Below the pieces are notes generated by a model. That model was not told the origin of the DNA. It saw only the letters and a program-made list of their open reading frames with translations, and searched no databases. A DNA stretch of 64,000 nucleotides from Cycas panzhihuaensis (taxonomy: Eukaryota; Cycadophyta), in the NCBI GenBank assembly GCA_023213395.1, contig CM041465.1, positions 224,137,741 to 224,201,740 on the forward strand, written 5' to 3'. Position numbers and translations under genes: made by a program. This document shows positions 35,667 through 47,590 of the stretch, piece after piece. Numbering within the stretch: the first letter of the stretch is position 1; each line of letters begins with the position of its first letter.

Positions 35667-36260
35667 GATGCCATGTTCTTTGCAAAAGTTATTGAACAAA
35701 TTTGAAATGTATTCACTACCATTATCATATTTAAAGGCCTTAATTCTCATCCCACTTTTATTTTCTATAGCAACTTTGAACTCTTTAAATCTGTCTATTG
35801 CTTGAAATTTATTTCTCAAGAAATAGACCCACATTTTCCTTGAGAAGTCATCTATAAAGGTAATGAAATACCAGCTACTATTTAGAGATTGGTTGGACAT
35901 AGGGCCACAAATGTCAAAATAGACCAACTCTAATGGTTATAAAGCTCTCCATGCATTCTTGGAAGGGAATTTTTCTCTTTGTTGCTTTCTGTTTAGGTAG
36001 GCCTCACATATATTCTAGTATCTCTTGATTTTGGATAGGTCATATACCATTTTGAGCCTATACATGAGCTTCAAGCTTTACATATTCAAATGACCTAGGC
36101 GTTGATGCCATAGGTGATCTTTGGATCTATTTGTAATTACTTCATTTTTTTAGTGTTAGTATTCTCCTAGTTCATATATGCAAGGGGACATTCCTCAATT
36201 ACATCATTCCCCTTATCACATTGAGTTGTGTTGGCCATTAAGTAAGATTCATGTTGAGGA
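35667..36260 (-). pseudogene. pol (INT): Integrase zinc domain and core of copia G
   Basis: Minus strand: HQRLGHLNM near 36090-36115 (zinc domain), VYFDICGPMSNQSLNSSWYF with the first catalytic aspartate, FIDDFSRKMWVYFL, and KAFKYDNGSEYISNLF with the second aspartate (D-N-G). It ends at FCKEHGI, continuing across copia H into 28107. The core residues are well kept, so G was younger than copia C when H hit it. Confidence 0.88.
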
Positions 36261-38749
36261 GTGTTTTTCGGATATCAGGAATGGACATGGATGCCACCTC
36301 TCAGGTAAGCATAGGTACACTTCTAAACTCACCTTTCATTAACTTCAGAATGTAATTGAATATTCATTAGACACGTTCTACATGTTATTGATTGACTGCA
36401 TGGTTGTTATGCCTGGCTTACCTGCTTACTTATGCTTGCATCTACTATTTATAGCCTATGACGACTTGGGACAAATGTCCCATGGCATATCATAGCCCTC
36501 CACCATACCTCCATAACATTCTCAAGTACTCCTAGCTCTGGCAGCTTGCTTTTGAATGCCTTTTTGGGCCTAATTACCACCTTTTTATTTACTGATTATG
36601 GTCCCACCAGCACTTAAAGTCTCCTAGATGCCCTGACAACCTAATATTATGTTATTTTGGGGTTTAGGACCCCTTTTTAGGGGGCTTTTTAGGCCCCCCT
36701 TTTGTTTTTCTACCTTGTTTTGAGTGCATTATGGCACTATTTACAGTATCACGACAAGCTCTACAGTACCAAAAAATTTGGTGTAATGTGGCTATCCATT
36801 TTCAAAATTTAGCCTAGTAATGTCCAGTTTCGTATTAATTATGAAACTGACATATAGCATTAGGCTATTTCCCGCCCAAGGCAATCGCTAATCACTCAAT
36901 AGGATAGGGTTGGGTATAAAAACCTAATTTTAATCTCATTTATTTCTTCTTAACTCATTTTTGAAAAGAAAGAAAGGCCTCCTTCAGTTGTCTCCTACTT
37001 TCCTCTCTTGTCTCTTTCTTCCTTAGGGAAGAAACCCTAAGTTGTAGGTCTACAGTAGTCTAATTCGAGTAGGTTCTCCTCTTAAGTGCTCTCTCTAATC
37101 ATTTCATCAAGTTTTCTATAGGTTTCACACTCTCTTGTGCTATTGAATGGAACTTTCCTCCATCCATTAAGGGAGACCCTCCTTTCCTAGCTAATCTGTG
37201 AGGTAAAAATTTGTTTCAAGTTAGTTTTAATAGGGATTTTAGGCCTACATTTTGTTGTTTCCTTCCTTTAATAGTAGCATTCTCTAAATATTGTTATGTG
37301 TTTTCTACAAACCTCTTCCATACACTTATTCTTTGGATCATTCCTAAAGGAGGGCATATCCCTCCTTCTTCTGGCTCACCCCCTTCACATCTTAAGGTTT
37401 CTTTCAGGCTTCCATCAAGAAGGATGTGGGAAAATTATAGAAAAGAGAAGAGGAGCTTAAAACTAGGGCTCTGAACCTCTTAGCCACTTCCTCTAGGGTA
37501 GCCCCCTACCCTTTTCAACTTTTCTCATCTCATACCTATCTTGCATGCCCATAAATCCTTAAGGTGAGGGGATTTCGTTGGTCATGGCATTGGCAACCAC
37601 TTGTAATGCCTACAACTAGCCCTTATACACCACTAAAATTTGATTTTTTTAGCAAGTTTTTATAGTTTGTAAGTTTCTTACTTTATCTTACAAATCTTAC
37701 AAAAGTTACATGTTGCAACATTTGCAACTTTTGTGTTTTTTGTAACTTCTATTGCTTGCAAACTTTGTTACCTTCCTTTTTGCCTAAAAGTTATAATCCC
37801 TTGTTTGATTTGATAGTTTGGAGCACTTGAGCATGTGAAGGTGTCTTATTTGAAGGGTTGGCCATTTCGAGGCTCTCTTTCTCTCCCCTTCTACCCCCCT
37901 TTCTCCCAAAGTTACTTGAGCATTTCACATGCATGGAAAAGAAGGTTTGAATAACACATTGTTTCTATTTAAAAAGTATTTAAATAAGATCACATTTTTC
38001 TTTTAGCAAGCATAGACATAGATATACAAGTGCACATTTGCTCTCATATATATTTAGCACCTGTGGAAGGGGAAACTGACTTGTTGCGCAGGTCCCTCTT
38101 TTAAAGCAAGCAAGGATTATTGTGGAAGGTACTAGTACTCCTCTTACTTTTATTACTTTACTTTGAACTTTCCTTTTTCTTTATAACTCCTTTTTTCATT
38201 TCTTTCTACACAAGTCCTTCAAGGAAAGTAAGGAAGCACCTCTAACACTCTTCCCACAATGCCAACTATGGTAAGGAGTGTGAGGTGAGTGAAAGAGGGT
38301 CGTAAAGAAAGGAGAAAGGCTCGTTACACCAACCATCATGGTTCTAGGTGTACCTCTTTGACTTTACCCTCTTTTTCATCCTTCTCCCCTTCTCCCGAAA
38401 GAAAAAAAAGGCAAAAAGAAAAGTTGCATGCATTTTGTTCTGCTTGTGTATTATTTGTTTAGTACTCATTAGGGAAGGGAATTACTCCTTGCATTAGTAG
38501 GCATTAACTCTACACCTTTTCTCTCTTCTCATTGCATGGCTGTTCAACCAAGGGTAGCTTGAGTCAGTGCACCACTTTGCATCTTTAGTAAAGAATAGCG
38601 AAATGGTTTCACCTCTTTGTTGCATTCCCATTCCTTTTTACATGTTCTTATATTTACTAGGATAAGGATACAAAGGGATTTAAGCCCCCCTATTATTTCC
38701 TCTCTTTCTTGTGCACTACTAGGATAGTTTGCATTGATCATTACGCTCT
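36261..38749. other. Unassigned stretch between copia G and gypsy I
   Basis: No known domain on either strand. A promoter-like GGTATAAAAACC at 36914-36925 is followed by pyrimidine-rich sequence and an AAACCCTAA word near 37030. This resembles a plant promoter with leader or an LTR, but no second copy was found. An 87-residue open frame at 37211-37474 has no recognised family. Confidence 0.4.
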
Positions 38750-38951
38750 TGTATTTGACCCAATTCAAAAATTAGGTGAAGTTGAATAAATAAATGTTGA
38801 GAGTTTTGAAGAAAGCAAAAATTATTGATATCAATTTGAAAGATGATTCTTACAATATGGCAACAGCTATATATATATTGGATCCATTGTTTATCAAGGG
38901 ACATAACCCTTTAAATGTATCTTTTCAACTAATAACAAGAGGTTTATAACA
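38750..38951 (-). repeat. 3-prime LTR of gypsy I (202 bp)
   Basis: Matches 45423-45624. On the plus strand it runs TGTATT to TTATAACA. Confidence 0.92.
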
Positions 38952-38953
38952 AT

Positions 38954-38964
38954 GCCTCCCTCTC
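38954..38964 (-). other. Polypurine tract of gypsy I
   Basis: GAGAGGGAGGC on the minus strand, adjacent to the 3-prime LTR. Confidence 0.75.
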
Positions 38965-38984
38965 AAGATATTTCACCCACAAAA

Positions 38985-39150
38985 CTCTCGTGTCTCAATT
39001 CAGGGTGAAGCTTGATAAATTCAAAGGATTCCCAGGAAGCATCTTCTATAGCCAATTGTTTCCACTTGATCAAATATTCTTGAATAGTTTTTTATCATAG
39101 CCAACGTTCTTGAACTTCAAGGATAGCTTTTGGTAATAAGATTAACTTGC
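38985..39150 (-). pseudogene. Chromodomain remnant at the end of gypsy I pol
   Basis: Minus strand reads ILLPKAILEVQERWL, two stops, then IQEYLIKWKQLAIEDASWES and FIKLHPE. The W-K-x-L...A-S/T-W-E pattern is that of chromodomains, which in chromoviruses guide integration to modified chromatin. The two adjacent stops lie before the domain's core strands. Confidence 0.75.
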
Positions 39151-39299
39151 CTTCTTCATCGAGGAGAGGCAAGTCTGTTTGTACATATGCATGATCTCCA
39201 ATTTCCTTTTTAAGACATGACACATGAAATACATTGTGTAATTTTGAGGTGGGAAGTTCTAAGGCATAAGCTACTGCTCTGATTTTTTGTTGAACCTGA

Positions 39300-40420
39300 A
39301 AAGGACCATAAAATCAAGGACTCAAATTTTGTTTTTGAGAATTTTTTAATGATGCTTGCTTATATGGTTGGAGCCTCACATAGACCCAATCTCTGACTTC
39401 AAATATTCTTTCTGTTCAATTTTTATCAGCTTATTATTTCATATGATTCCTTGCTTCTTCTAAATGTCACTTTAATATTTGAATTATGCTCTGTGATTCT
39501 TGGAGATAGTCATTAACTACTGGAATCTTATTATTTGTTTTGAACCAATCTTTTAATTGAGTTGGTTGGTAGCCATATAATGCTTAATAAGGGACCATTT
39601 TAATGGACGAATGGTAAGAAGAGTTATACCATGCTTCAGCTAAGTGTAACCATTTGACCCACAAATGTTGTTTATCTGTTACATAATTTCGTAAATAATT
39701 CTCTAAACATTTGTTAACTACTTTAGTTTGTCCATCTATTTACGTATGATAACTAGTACTCATATTTAATTTTGTACCTACTTGCCGAAACATTTCTTGC
39801 CAGAAATGGCTTAAAATTTTAAGGTCTCTGTCACTAATAATGGTCTATGGAAAGCCATGTAACTTATGAATATCTTTGATAAATACTTCAACTAACTACT
39901 GAGCTTTGTAGTTAGATTGAATGGGTATAAAATTAGCAAACTTTGTTAAACGATCCACAACCACATAGATAGCATCTTTCCCTTCTGATTATGGTAAACC
40001 TATGATAAAATCCATGCTAATACTTTCCTATTTTTGTTGTGGAATAGGGAGAGGTTGGAGGAGACCAAGAGTAGCAATATGTTTATATTTATTGACTTGG
40101 CATACTACGCATTCAGTTATAAATTTCATTATATCCTTTTTCATTCCCTTCTAAAAAAATGACTGTTTGATTCACAGATATGTTTTATAAAATCCTTCAT
40201 GTCTTGCGGTAGGTACAGCATGTGCCTTATTTAATATCTTGTTACGGAAAGTTGAGTTTGGACTTAAGAATATCCATCCTTTACACCATAAAATATCATT
40301 TCTCCATTCGAATTTGTCTTCTTCTCCTTGTTGAATTCTTTGAATGAGTTGTTGAATGTTAGGATATTTCATATACTTGGATTGTAAATCCATGATCCAT
40401 ACTAGTTCTATCATTGAGAC
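39300..40420 (-). pseudogene. pol (INT): Integrase of gypsy I
   Basis: Minus strand starts with LIQRIQQGEEDKFEWRNDIL then HEGFYKTYL (40172-40360), the zinc domain side, followed by CVVCQVNKYKH near 40085. The core has ESISMDF at about 40010 with the first catalytic aspartate, then VVVDRF. The rest is heavily interrupted by stops. The first histidine region HAVPTARHEG is well kept. Confidence 0.8.
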
Positions 40421-40429
40421 ACCCTTTAA

Positions 40430-41640
40430 TTGAGATTATGTATTCTCTTAATCTTTCCATGACAAGGCATCAGCTACCACATTATTTTTTCCCCTGTTAT
40501 ATGTTATGTCGAAATCAAATGCCTGAATCTTACTTATCTATTTTTGTTATTCATGGGATAATTTTTTTTGTTTTAGTAAATATTGTAAATTGTTATGATC
40601 TGTCTTGACTATAAATTTGCTACCTAATAGATACTGACACCATTTAACTAAAGCGTGTATAATGGCCAACATTTCTTTATCATAAGTTGACTTGAGAATT
40701 TCTTAGTTATTTAGCTTCCTACTTTCAAATGCAATGGGTTTACCTTCTTGTATCAGTACTGCACCAATTCATGTTCCCGATGCATCACATTCTATTATAA
40801 AAATTTTACAAAAATCGGGTGACATAAGTATCGGTAACTAGATCATTATTTGCTTGATTTATTTGAAACATTTCATTGCTTCTTCATTCTATTAAAAATA
40901 ATTCTTTTTTAATAAACAAGTTAAGACAGTAGTTCTTTGTGCATAATTTTTCACAAAATGTCGATAATATCCTATTAAACCCAGAAATCCTCAAAGTTTC
41001 GTAATATTTTTTGGTATCGGCCATTCTTGAATTGCCTTAACTTTTCTTGAGTTAACTCTAATTCCCTCTTTCAATATAAGATGACCTAAATATTTTGTTT
41101 CTTTCATTCTAAAGTAACATTTTGATTTGTTAGCATAGAATGTTTGTTTCTTTAAGGTGTTTAGTACTTAGTTAAGATGATTCATGTGTTCTCCCCATTG
41201 TTTACTGAATATTAATATGTCATCAAAGAAGATTAAGATAAACTTCTGTAAGAAAGATTTCAGAACTTGATTCATTATAGCTTGAAATGTGGTTGGTGCA
41301 TTGGTTAAGACAAAGGGCATTATCTTGAACTCATAATAACCATGGTGAGTACTTAAGATTGTTTTGTATGTATCTTCTGGTTTAATGCAAATTTAATGAT
41401 AGCCGGATTTTAAATCAATTTTATAAAAGTATTCTGCTCCATGTAATTCGTCTAGTAATTCATCGATTCTTGGTATAAGAAATTTATTTTTTATTGTAAC
41501 TTTATTTAATGCTCGATAATCTATGTATATACAGTAAGATCCATCTTTTTTTCTTACTAAGATTACCAGAGCTGCAAAAGGGCTTTTACTAAGAGTTATT
41601 GCTCCTATATCTAATAATTCTTGTATGATCTTTTCAATCT
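40430..41640 (-). pseudogene. pol (RT-RH): RT and RNase H of gypsy I
   Basis: On the minus strand the catalytic motif FFDDILIFSKQWGEH lies at about 41185-41230, with both aspartates. The RNase H start with ECDASG is read near 40775-40800 and IVKTDHNNL near 40590-40615. The order and motifs match gypsy K at 58840-60000. Stops are frequent. Confidence 0.83.
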
Positions 41641-42000
41641 CATTCTGATAATGATGTGGTTGTTTATAGGGCCGAATAATAATTCCAATTCGATTTGATG
41701 TTCACATCCCCTATCCGATGGTAATTCTTCTAGAATATTTTGAAAAACTTCTTTATACTTTTGGATGACCTTTTGTAGTTCATTTTCTTGTGTAGTTGGT
41801 TTAATTTCTCCGCAGATTGAAAAAAGTTGAGCTATCATACCACAATGACCCTTATTGATTAATTTTTCCATTTTTTTACAAGATATCAGTTGGCTATTTC
41901 TAGGTTTCTCTCCTTGAAGGATGATAATTCTTCCATCTTTCTTATATTTCATAAATAATTCTTCAACATTCATCTCAAAAGTTCCCAAGGTTCATAACCA

Positions 42001-42340
42001 TTAAATCCCCAGAACAATATCTACTCCACCCACATCTAATACATAAAAAATTTCTTTAAGAGTAATGTCACCAATTAAGATTTTAAGGTTTTCCATCATT
42101 CCTTGTCCAGATATAACCTGTCGCCCTCCAACACTTACTTGAAAAGGTGTTGTTCTAGATGGAAATAATTTTAAATGTTGAGTTGATATTCTATCAATAA
42201 AATTATGAGTACTTCCTAGATCGATCAAAATCGTAATGGCTTGATTTTTAATAAATCCTCGTAGTTTAAGTGTGTCAAATATTGTCAAACCACTCATGGC
42301 TGAGAATGACATTTTTAAGACATCCTCCTCCTGGTTATAT
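42001..42340 (-). pseudogene. pro: Protease of gypsy I
   Basis: KLRGFIKNQAITILIDLGST leading to HNFIDRISTQHLKLF is the retroviral-type aspartic protease motif, with D-L-G-S in place of the usual D-S-G-S. The open frame continues to VLDVGGVDIVLGI, the conserved flap-side I-L-G-x end. A further open frame at 41611-41988 covers the protease-RT linker. Confidence 0.82.
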
Positions 42341-42429
42341 TGATACTCCTGATTTTTAATATTTTCTTGGCCACATTCAGTATCATCCTCTTCTTCAATT
42401 TCATCATCCTTTACTACCAGAGATAATTC

Positions 42430-43545
42430 GATTGTATATAATTGATTTTTCTGACATTTATGATTAGGTGTCCATTTTTTAGCACACCTGAAATAGAGAT
42501 TATTTTTTGGTAGCTCATCTTACTCAGCTCTAGTTCTTTGAATTAATGGTCTAACTAGCTGAGTAACTCTGTTAGGTACAAAACCAGATCGTATAGCTGA
42601 AGGAGGATTAGAACGAGCATACAGAGGAATATAACATCTTGTTCTTGCCTTCTTTAATTCATTAATCTTTCCTTCCTATACTTTGGCTAGTTGTATTGCC
42701 TTATTCAGATCCAGAGGTTCTTGAATTTTAACATTGGCTTGGATCTCTATTATCAGACCATCTATATATAGCTGGATAAGTTGATTAGTCAGAATATCTT
42801 CTAACACATAGCTTAGTCTTGTAAAGGCTACACTATATTCTTCCACAGAACCATTTTGTTTTAATCTTTGTAACTCACAATAATAATCACGATTAGATAC
42901 AGTCTCAAACCGTTTGATGAATAAGCGTACAAATTCTTTCCAGGTAGGTAATTGATCTCGAAAAGAGGTTCGTTTGAGACATTACCACCATTCACACGCT
43001 ATCCCATCCATATGTAAAGTGTCTATCGAAACTTGTTCTGCTGGCTCAATTTCCATTAAGTGAAAATAGTTTTCCATTTATTGTATCCACACTCTCGATT
43101 CATGTGATTTTTGCTCCATACTAAAATGTTATATATTTATTTTTTCTAACTTTTTCTTTTTCTATGTTTGAATACTTTGTAAGCTATTGAAGTAAGCTTG
43201 AAAACCCACTATCTTCTGTTCTTCAGGAGTTAAATTCTGGTATTCATTGAGATGCTTTCTGATAGCCTCGTTTTCCAAATTAATTGGAGATATCTGAGGA
43301 CTCAACTCATTTCTTGTAGTTTAATGTCTGATATGTGATTGGTGACTCATTGCTTCATCTTCTGAATCTGGCACAATCATATCTTCCTTTCTAATTGTTG
43401 CTATGATTGTTAATTTATCTAAAATTTGGTGTAGCGTATGATTCAAGAGAGTATTTGATGTTTGAACTGCATTATGGATTATTTGAGTGATTGGTTCGAC
43501 GATTTCTTTTTGAACGGTATTGTCTACCATATCTTCAGTGTTCAT
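42430..43545 (-). pseudogene. gag: gag of gypsy I
   Basis: The minus-strand start is MNTEDMVDNTVQKEIVEPIT at 43545, with the region NTLLNHTLHQILDKLTIIA shared almost exactly with gypsy K (57001-57057). Near 42450-42500 a zinc knuckle of the type C-F-R-C...P-N-H-K-C is present, but the first cysteine is tyrosine (YFRCAKKWTPNHKC). Stops lie between the two parts. Confidence 0.8.
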
Positions 43546-44115
43546 TATTTTAATGATTATGTAGGTGTGATTCCATTGTCTTCCTTCCGTAACAATATGT
43601 TAATTGGTTAGAAAAATAAAATTTTACACTATATGTTGAAGAGATATTGATTATATATGTGAAGCACAAAATAAAAATTATAAAATAAACCTTAGTATTC
43701 TTCAGTGTTATAATACCCCCTACCACCTAGTACTTTGATTTTTAAAATGTATGTAAGTTAAATTATAAAACATAAGTATATATAAACACAAGTTATAGAT
43801 ATTTTTGGAATGACTTATTATTTGATTATTGGAATAATTGACTACACACTCTTCACTGCTAATATTTTGAAGAAATATTATAAGTAAATGTGTATATTTG
43901 ATTTCTAACTATGAATGTAATACGCATGTATCCTTTACCAATATGAATATAATGCCCTTATGATTTAATTTGGGACTATATACAATATAATGTGATATTG
44001 GATTCTTATTAGTTAAATGATATTATTAATATATGAATAATAACCTCAATATATATTTATTCTTATATATACTTTTTCTATAAAAAAAAATATATATTAA
44101 TATATATATACTTCT

Positions 44116-44255
<140 letters not shown>

Positions 44256-45059
44256 TGATACTATAAAGCATTATATGTATATAATATAATTATATATATA
44301 AATTATTTGATATGACTATTTCTATATATATACAATCTAAATAAAATTATTTGAAAGGCGCACGTGAGATGCAAAACCACCTACGTAAAAGAGGAAATAT
44401 CAATATCTTTTTAGTTTTGAAAAATGGCGGTTATCTCTTTGAAGAGCCGCAAACTGTGGAGGATGAAAAAAAATGAAAATGAAAACGGGATAGGACGAAC
44501 ACAGACAAATAGGTGGCATACACCAATAGCGATATAAACTTTGCTTAATACGTTTCGATTAATATTCCCAAGATAAGTTAGCAAATAGCAATATGATTTA
44601 GTAAATACTTCTTGATATGATTAGAGGGCAGATATGCGAGGTGAATATATATTACTATAGGATTAATATGGCGACAGAAGCTATGGATGTGGTATAATTA
44701 CGAGGCTCGTTCGACAAGAATATGAAGTACCTATGTGCTTTGATGATCAGATTCTTATCGTGTTTCTTAAATGTATACAATATGCAAGCACACGGTAATT
44801 ATCCCTAACGGCTATCACTGTAGCTACTAATTTAAGCCGATATGTAGCTATGTGTAGGTATTTATGCAAGCACATGTCAATGAATGTATGATGGCGATGA
44901 TTGTGAGGATGTTAATAATGGCGATGACGAATATAGCAGATGGTAGATAGACAACAATGAAAAAATATGGATGAACAGAACAAAAGATATAGGGAATAGA
45001 AGTCTGGACGTAATCCCACGTCAGTGAATAAAATGCTTAGCGACGAATATAAGAATGGC

Positions 45060-45390
45060 TGTCGCAGCAATGAGAAAACTAGAGTGGTTGTCGGTTGATA
45101 GCAATAAGAATGGATGTCCCAGCAACGAGAAAACTAGTGGTGATGAGAAACAGTAAATGTCAGCTAGCAACGAGAAACAGTAAACATCATCAGCGAGAAA
45201 TAATGAATGTCAGCCAGAGAATGGCATCCAATGACAAGAATGGCAACGCAGCAATGAGAAACCAACGAGAATGGCAACAACGAGAAACATAGAATGACAG
45301 TAACTAGAATGGAAGTCAGTGATGAGAAACCCACGCGTAGTAATGGGAATAAAAGACAGTGACGAGAACGGAAATCAGTGATGAGAACGA
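45060..45390. repeat. Degenerate tandem repeat, core CAGYRAYGAGAAAC
   Basis: About eleven variants of CAGCAACGAGAAAC, CAGTGATGAGAAAC and similar words, spaced irregularly (roughly 20-45 bp), all in one orientation. It lies in the leader of gypsy I next to its primer site. Confidence 0.7.
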
Positions 45391-45408
45391 TCAGGTCAAG
45401 TCGAATCT

Positions 45409-45420
45409 GCTCTGATACCA
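45409..45420 (-). other. Primer binding site of gypsy I
   Basis: TGGTATCAGAGC on the minus strand, a perfect initiator-Met complement, two bases from the 5-prime LTR. Confidence 0.88.
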
Positions 45421-45422
45421 CT

Positions 45423-45624
45423 TGTATTCAACCCAATTCAAAAATTAGGGGAAGTTGAATAAATAGATGTTGAGAGTTTTGAAGAAAGCAAAATTTGTTG
45501 ATATCAATTTAAAAGATGATTCTTACAATATGACAATGGTCATATATATATTGGATCCATTGTTTATCAAGGGACATAACCCTTTAAACGTATCTTTTCA
45601 ACTAATAACAAGAGGTTTATAACA
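45423..45624 (-). repeat. 5-prime LTR of gypsy I (202 bp)
   Basis: Matches 38750-38951; plus-strand ends TGTATT and TTATAACA. Confidence 0.92.
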
Positions 45625-45928
45625 CTTTTCATGTGATTTCTCTTCCTCTTAGTTCCTTTATTTCTATTATCATTCATAAAAGAAAAAGGAGAGAGATGAA
45701 ATGAGAGTCAAAAGAGAGTGTTATTATTGTTCTTTTTCTTCTCTTGATTTACAATAACTTAGTGATAGTCACACTTTACATCACTACACTACACTTGATT
45801 TTCATTTTTAATTCTTTACTAATGCCTTTGTAGGATGATGTCTTTAGCTTGATTTTCATCTTCAATCTTGTAGTGATGTCTTTATTGTAGCATCTCTAGC
45901 AAGTGCAAATCTTGATTCTTTATCAAGC

Positions 45929-46264
45929 CTAGTCTAACTTGATTTTGATGTAGATCCTATAAGTGGCAATCTTCAAATATAACTTGCCTATCATTGTTAT
46001 CCTATATAAATTCTTGATCACTATATATAATAGTAATCTTTGGAGTGGAATCTTTATGGACTTATATACTATTTGACTTGAATTAATACTCAAAGTATGA
46101 ATATCATTTAGACTTGAATCAATACAAGACTCATCTTCTATAGGACCATCAGATTCATATTCAATTTCCCTTAAAATAATAGTGTCATTTAAATAAACCT
46201 TTATTGAGTCATCACTCTCAATGTCTTCAATAGTAGTTGTAGTCTCATTAATACATTGAATCAT
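45929..46264 (-). pseudogene. Acidic open frame downstream of gag in element J
   Basis: 111 residues, rich in D, E and I, with no recognised domain. It starts MIQCINETTTTIEDIESDDS. It lies about 180 bp after the recognisable gag and could be a decayed continuation of it. This is inference from position. Confidence 0.3.
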
Positions 46265-46379
46265 GCATTCAATAGTAGTTTCATCAATATTTAAACATTC
46301 TTCATCTAGACATACTATTCATCAGTGTTGATAATATTTTCTTCATTTGTTTTACCTATATCATAACCATCATTGATCT

Positions 46380-46760
46380 TATTTACCTTTTTAATCATTT
46401 GTTGTATCTCTTCAGGAGTTTGTTCAAATACATCCTTTAAAAAATCCTAAGCTTCCTTAGTAGTACTTACTTGATGAATATTAGGAATAATAAAATCATA
46501 TGCAAAAGGAAGATCAACTTTGTCTAGTGTAGTAAGAATCATGATAAATGTTTTTTTGTCTTTCTTCTCAAGCATTTCCTGTTCTTCTTCATCCTTAGGA
46601 ATATCATATGCATCAGTAACAAGTTTCCACAAACCTCTAGCTATGAAAAAATATCTCATTTTAATTGTCAAAAAAAAAAGTTTTCTCCAATACATTTAAG
46701 TATCAAAAGATGTGAATCCCTTAAGTAATATTCATTTGTCTCATGGATATATATGACCAT
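46380..46760 (-). pseudogene. gag: gag fragment of element J
   Basis: Read on the minus strand, F-T-S-F-D-T leads, after a stop, to MRYFFIARGLWKLVTDAYDI and then EEQEMLEKKDKKTFIMILTT and HQVSTTKEA. This matches the N-terminal half of copia Gag (F-x-G-x-N-Y...W...L-W...A...I...A-K-E-A-W). Only the first half is present before composition changes. It would form particles. Confidence 0.72.
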
Positions 46761-46780
46761 ATCATTCTCTTCCATGATTG

Positions 46781-47590
46781 TAAATACCATCTCCTAATAC
46801 CACATCCCTTTTTTCAATCAACAAACTCACTTAACATTAATAACTTTCCCATTAATCAATCTCAACAAAATTTCTCATGTCTTATGTCCCTCATATCATT
46901 AACTTCATCATCATATCATTACCTTGTCCATATCTCACTTCGCCAAACAATCACATAGTATCTAAAAACACTCGCTTCACTAAATCAATACCTCATAAAT
47001 CTCATAATAATCATACATATTATATGTTGTCATTAAATCACCAAGACACACTACACTTCACTCAATGACCTAAAATATGACTCATGCCACAATATTACTA
47101 ATTAATAAATAAGCCATACCTATATAAATTGTGTAATGTTCTACACCACTCAATAAAGTTTGCTTCCCTACAACTTAGGTATCTTCAACAAATCTCATCC
47201 TTCTTTATCCATTCAGCCAATTAATAAAACACACCATCAAACATGCCCAATTTCACCCTTAAACATGCCCAACAAATGTCCAATCATTTCATGTAACCTC
47301 ACATGCAATAAGGGTTTACAATTGCCTTATATTGCCAAGTCATTACCTCACCAACTCTCTCATGCAAACACATATAATAGAACTAATAGTCACCTCTTCA
47401 CCCAACTCACTCTCTCACATGCAACACACACATGAGAGCACCATGCCAATATCAAATATCACCACCTCATCGCTAAAAAAGTGTAAAAATAACACTCACA
47501 TCATCATAGTACATCTATTCAAAACACACCTATTTTATAATGAAATGCATCACATCCATGTCCTAACAATTCCCTCATGCTTATCAAATA
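46781..47590. other. G-depleted, C-rich noncoding tract
   Basis: By line count about 49 G in roughly 800 bases (about 6 per cent), while C is several times more frequent. A run at 46781-46878 has no G at all. Open frames here on the plus strand are low-complexity by-products. It is the leader side of element J, whose sense strand is therefore C-poor and G-rich. Confidence 0.75.

Larger units (their letters stand above)
25442..36260 (-). mobile_element. Ty1/copia element G, split by nested copia H
   Basis: Minus-strand copia with 3-prime LTR at 25442-25799, polypurine tract, RNase H, RT and the integrase C-terminal side to 28107. It resumes at 35667 with the integrase core and zinc domain and fades near 36260. 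Removing H (28108-35666) joins the integrase from KEHGI to QFFAPHTPQ in frame. No gag, protease or 5-prime LTR was found to the right, so that end is lost or replaced. Confidence 0.9.

Noticed and set aside
37211-37474. 87-residue open frame after a TATA-like motif
   Set aside because: No family recognised, the start is about 290 bp from the TATA motif and coding character is weak; kept only as part of the unassigned stretch.
45060-45390. Repeat array considered as a CRISPR
   Set aside because: Repeats are degenerate, unevenly spaced, in a plant retrotransposon leader, and no cas-like genes are present.
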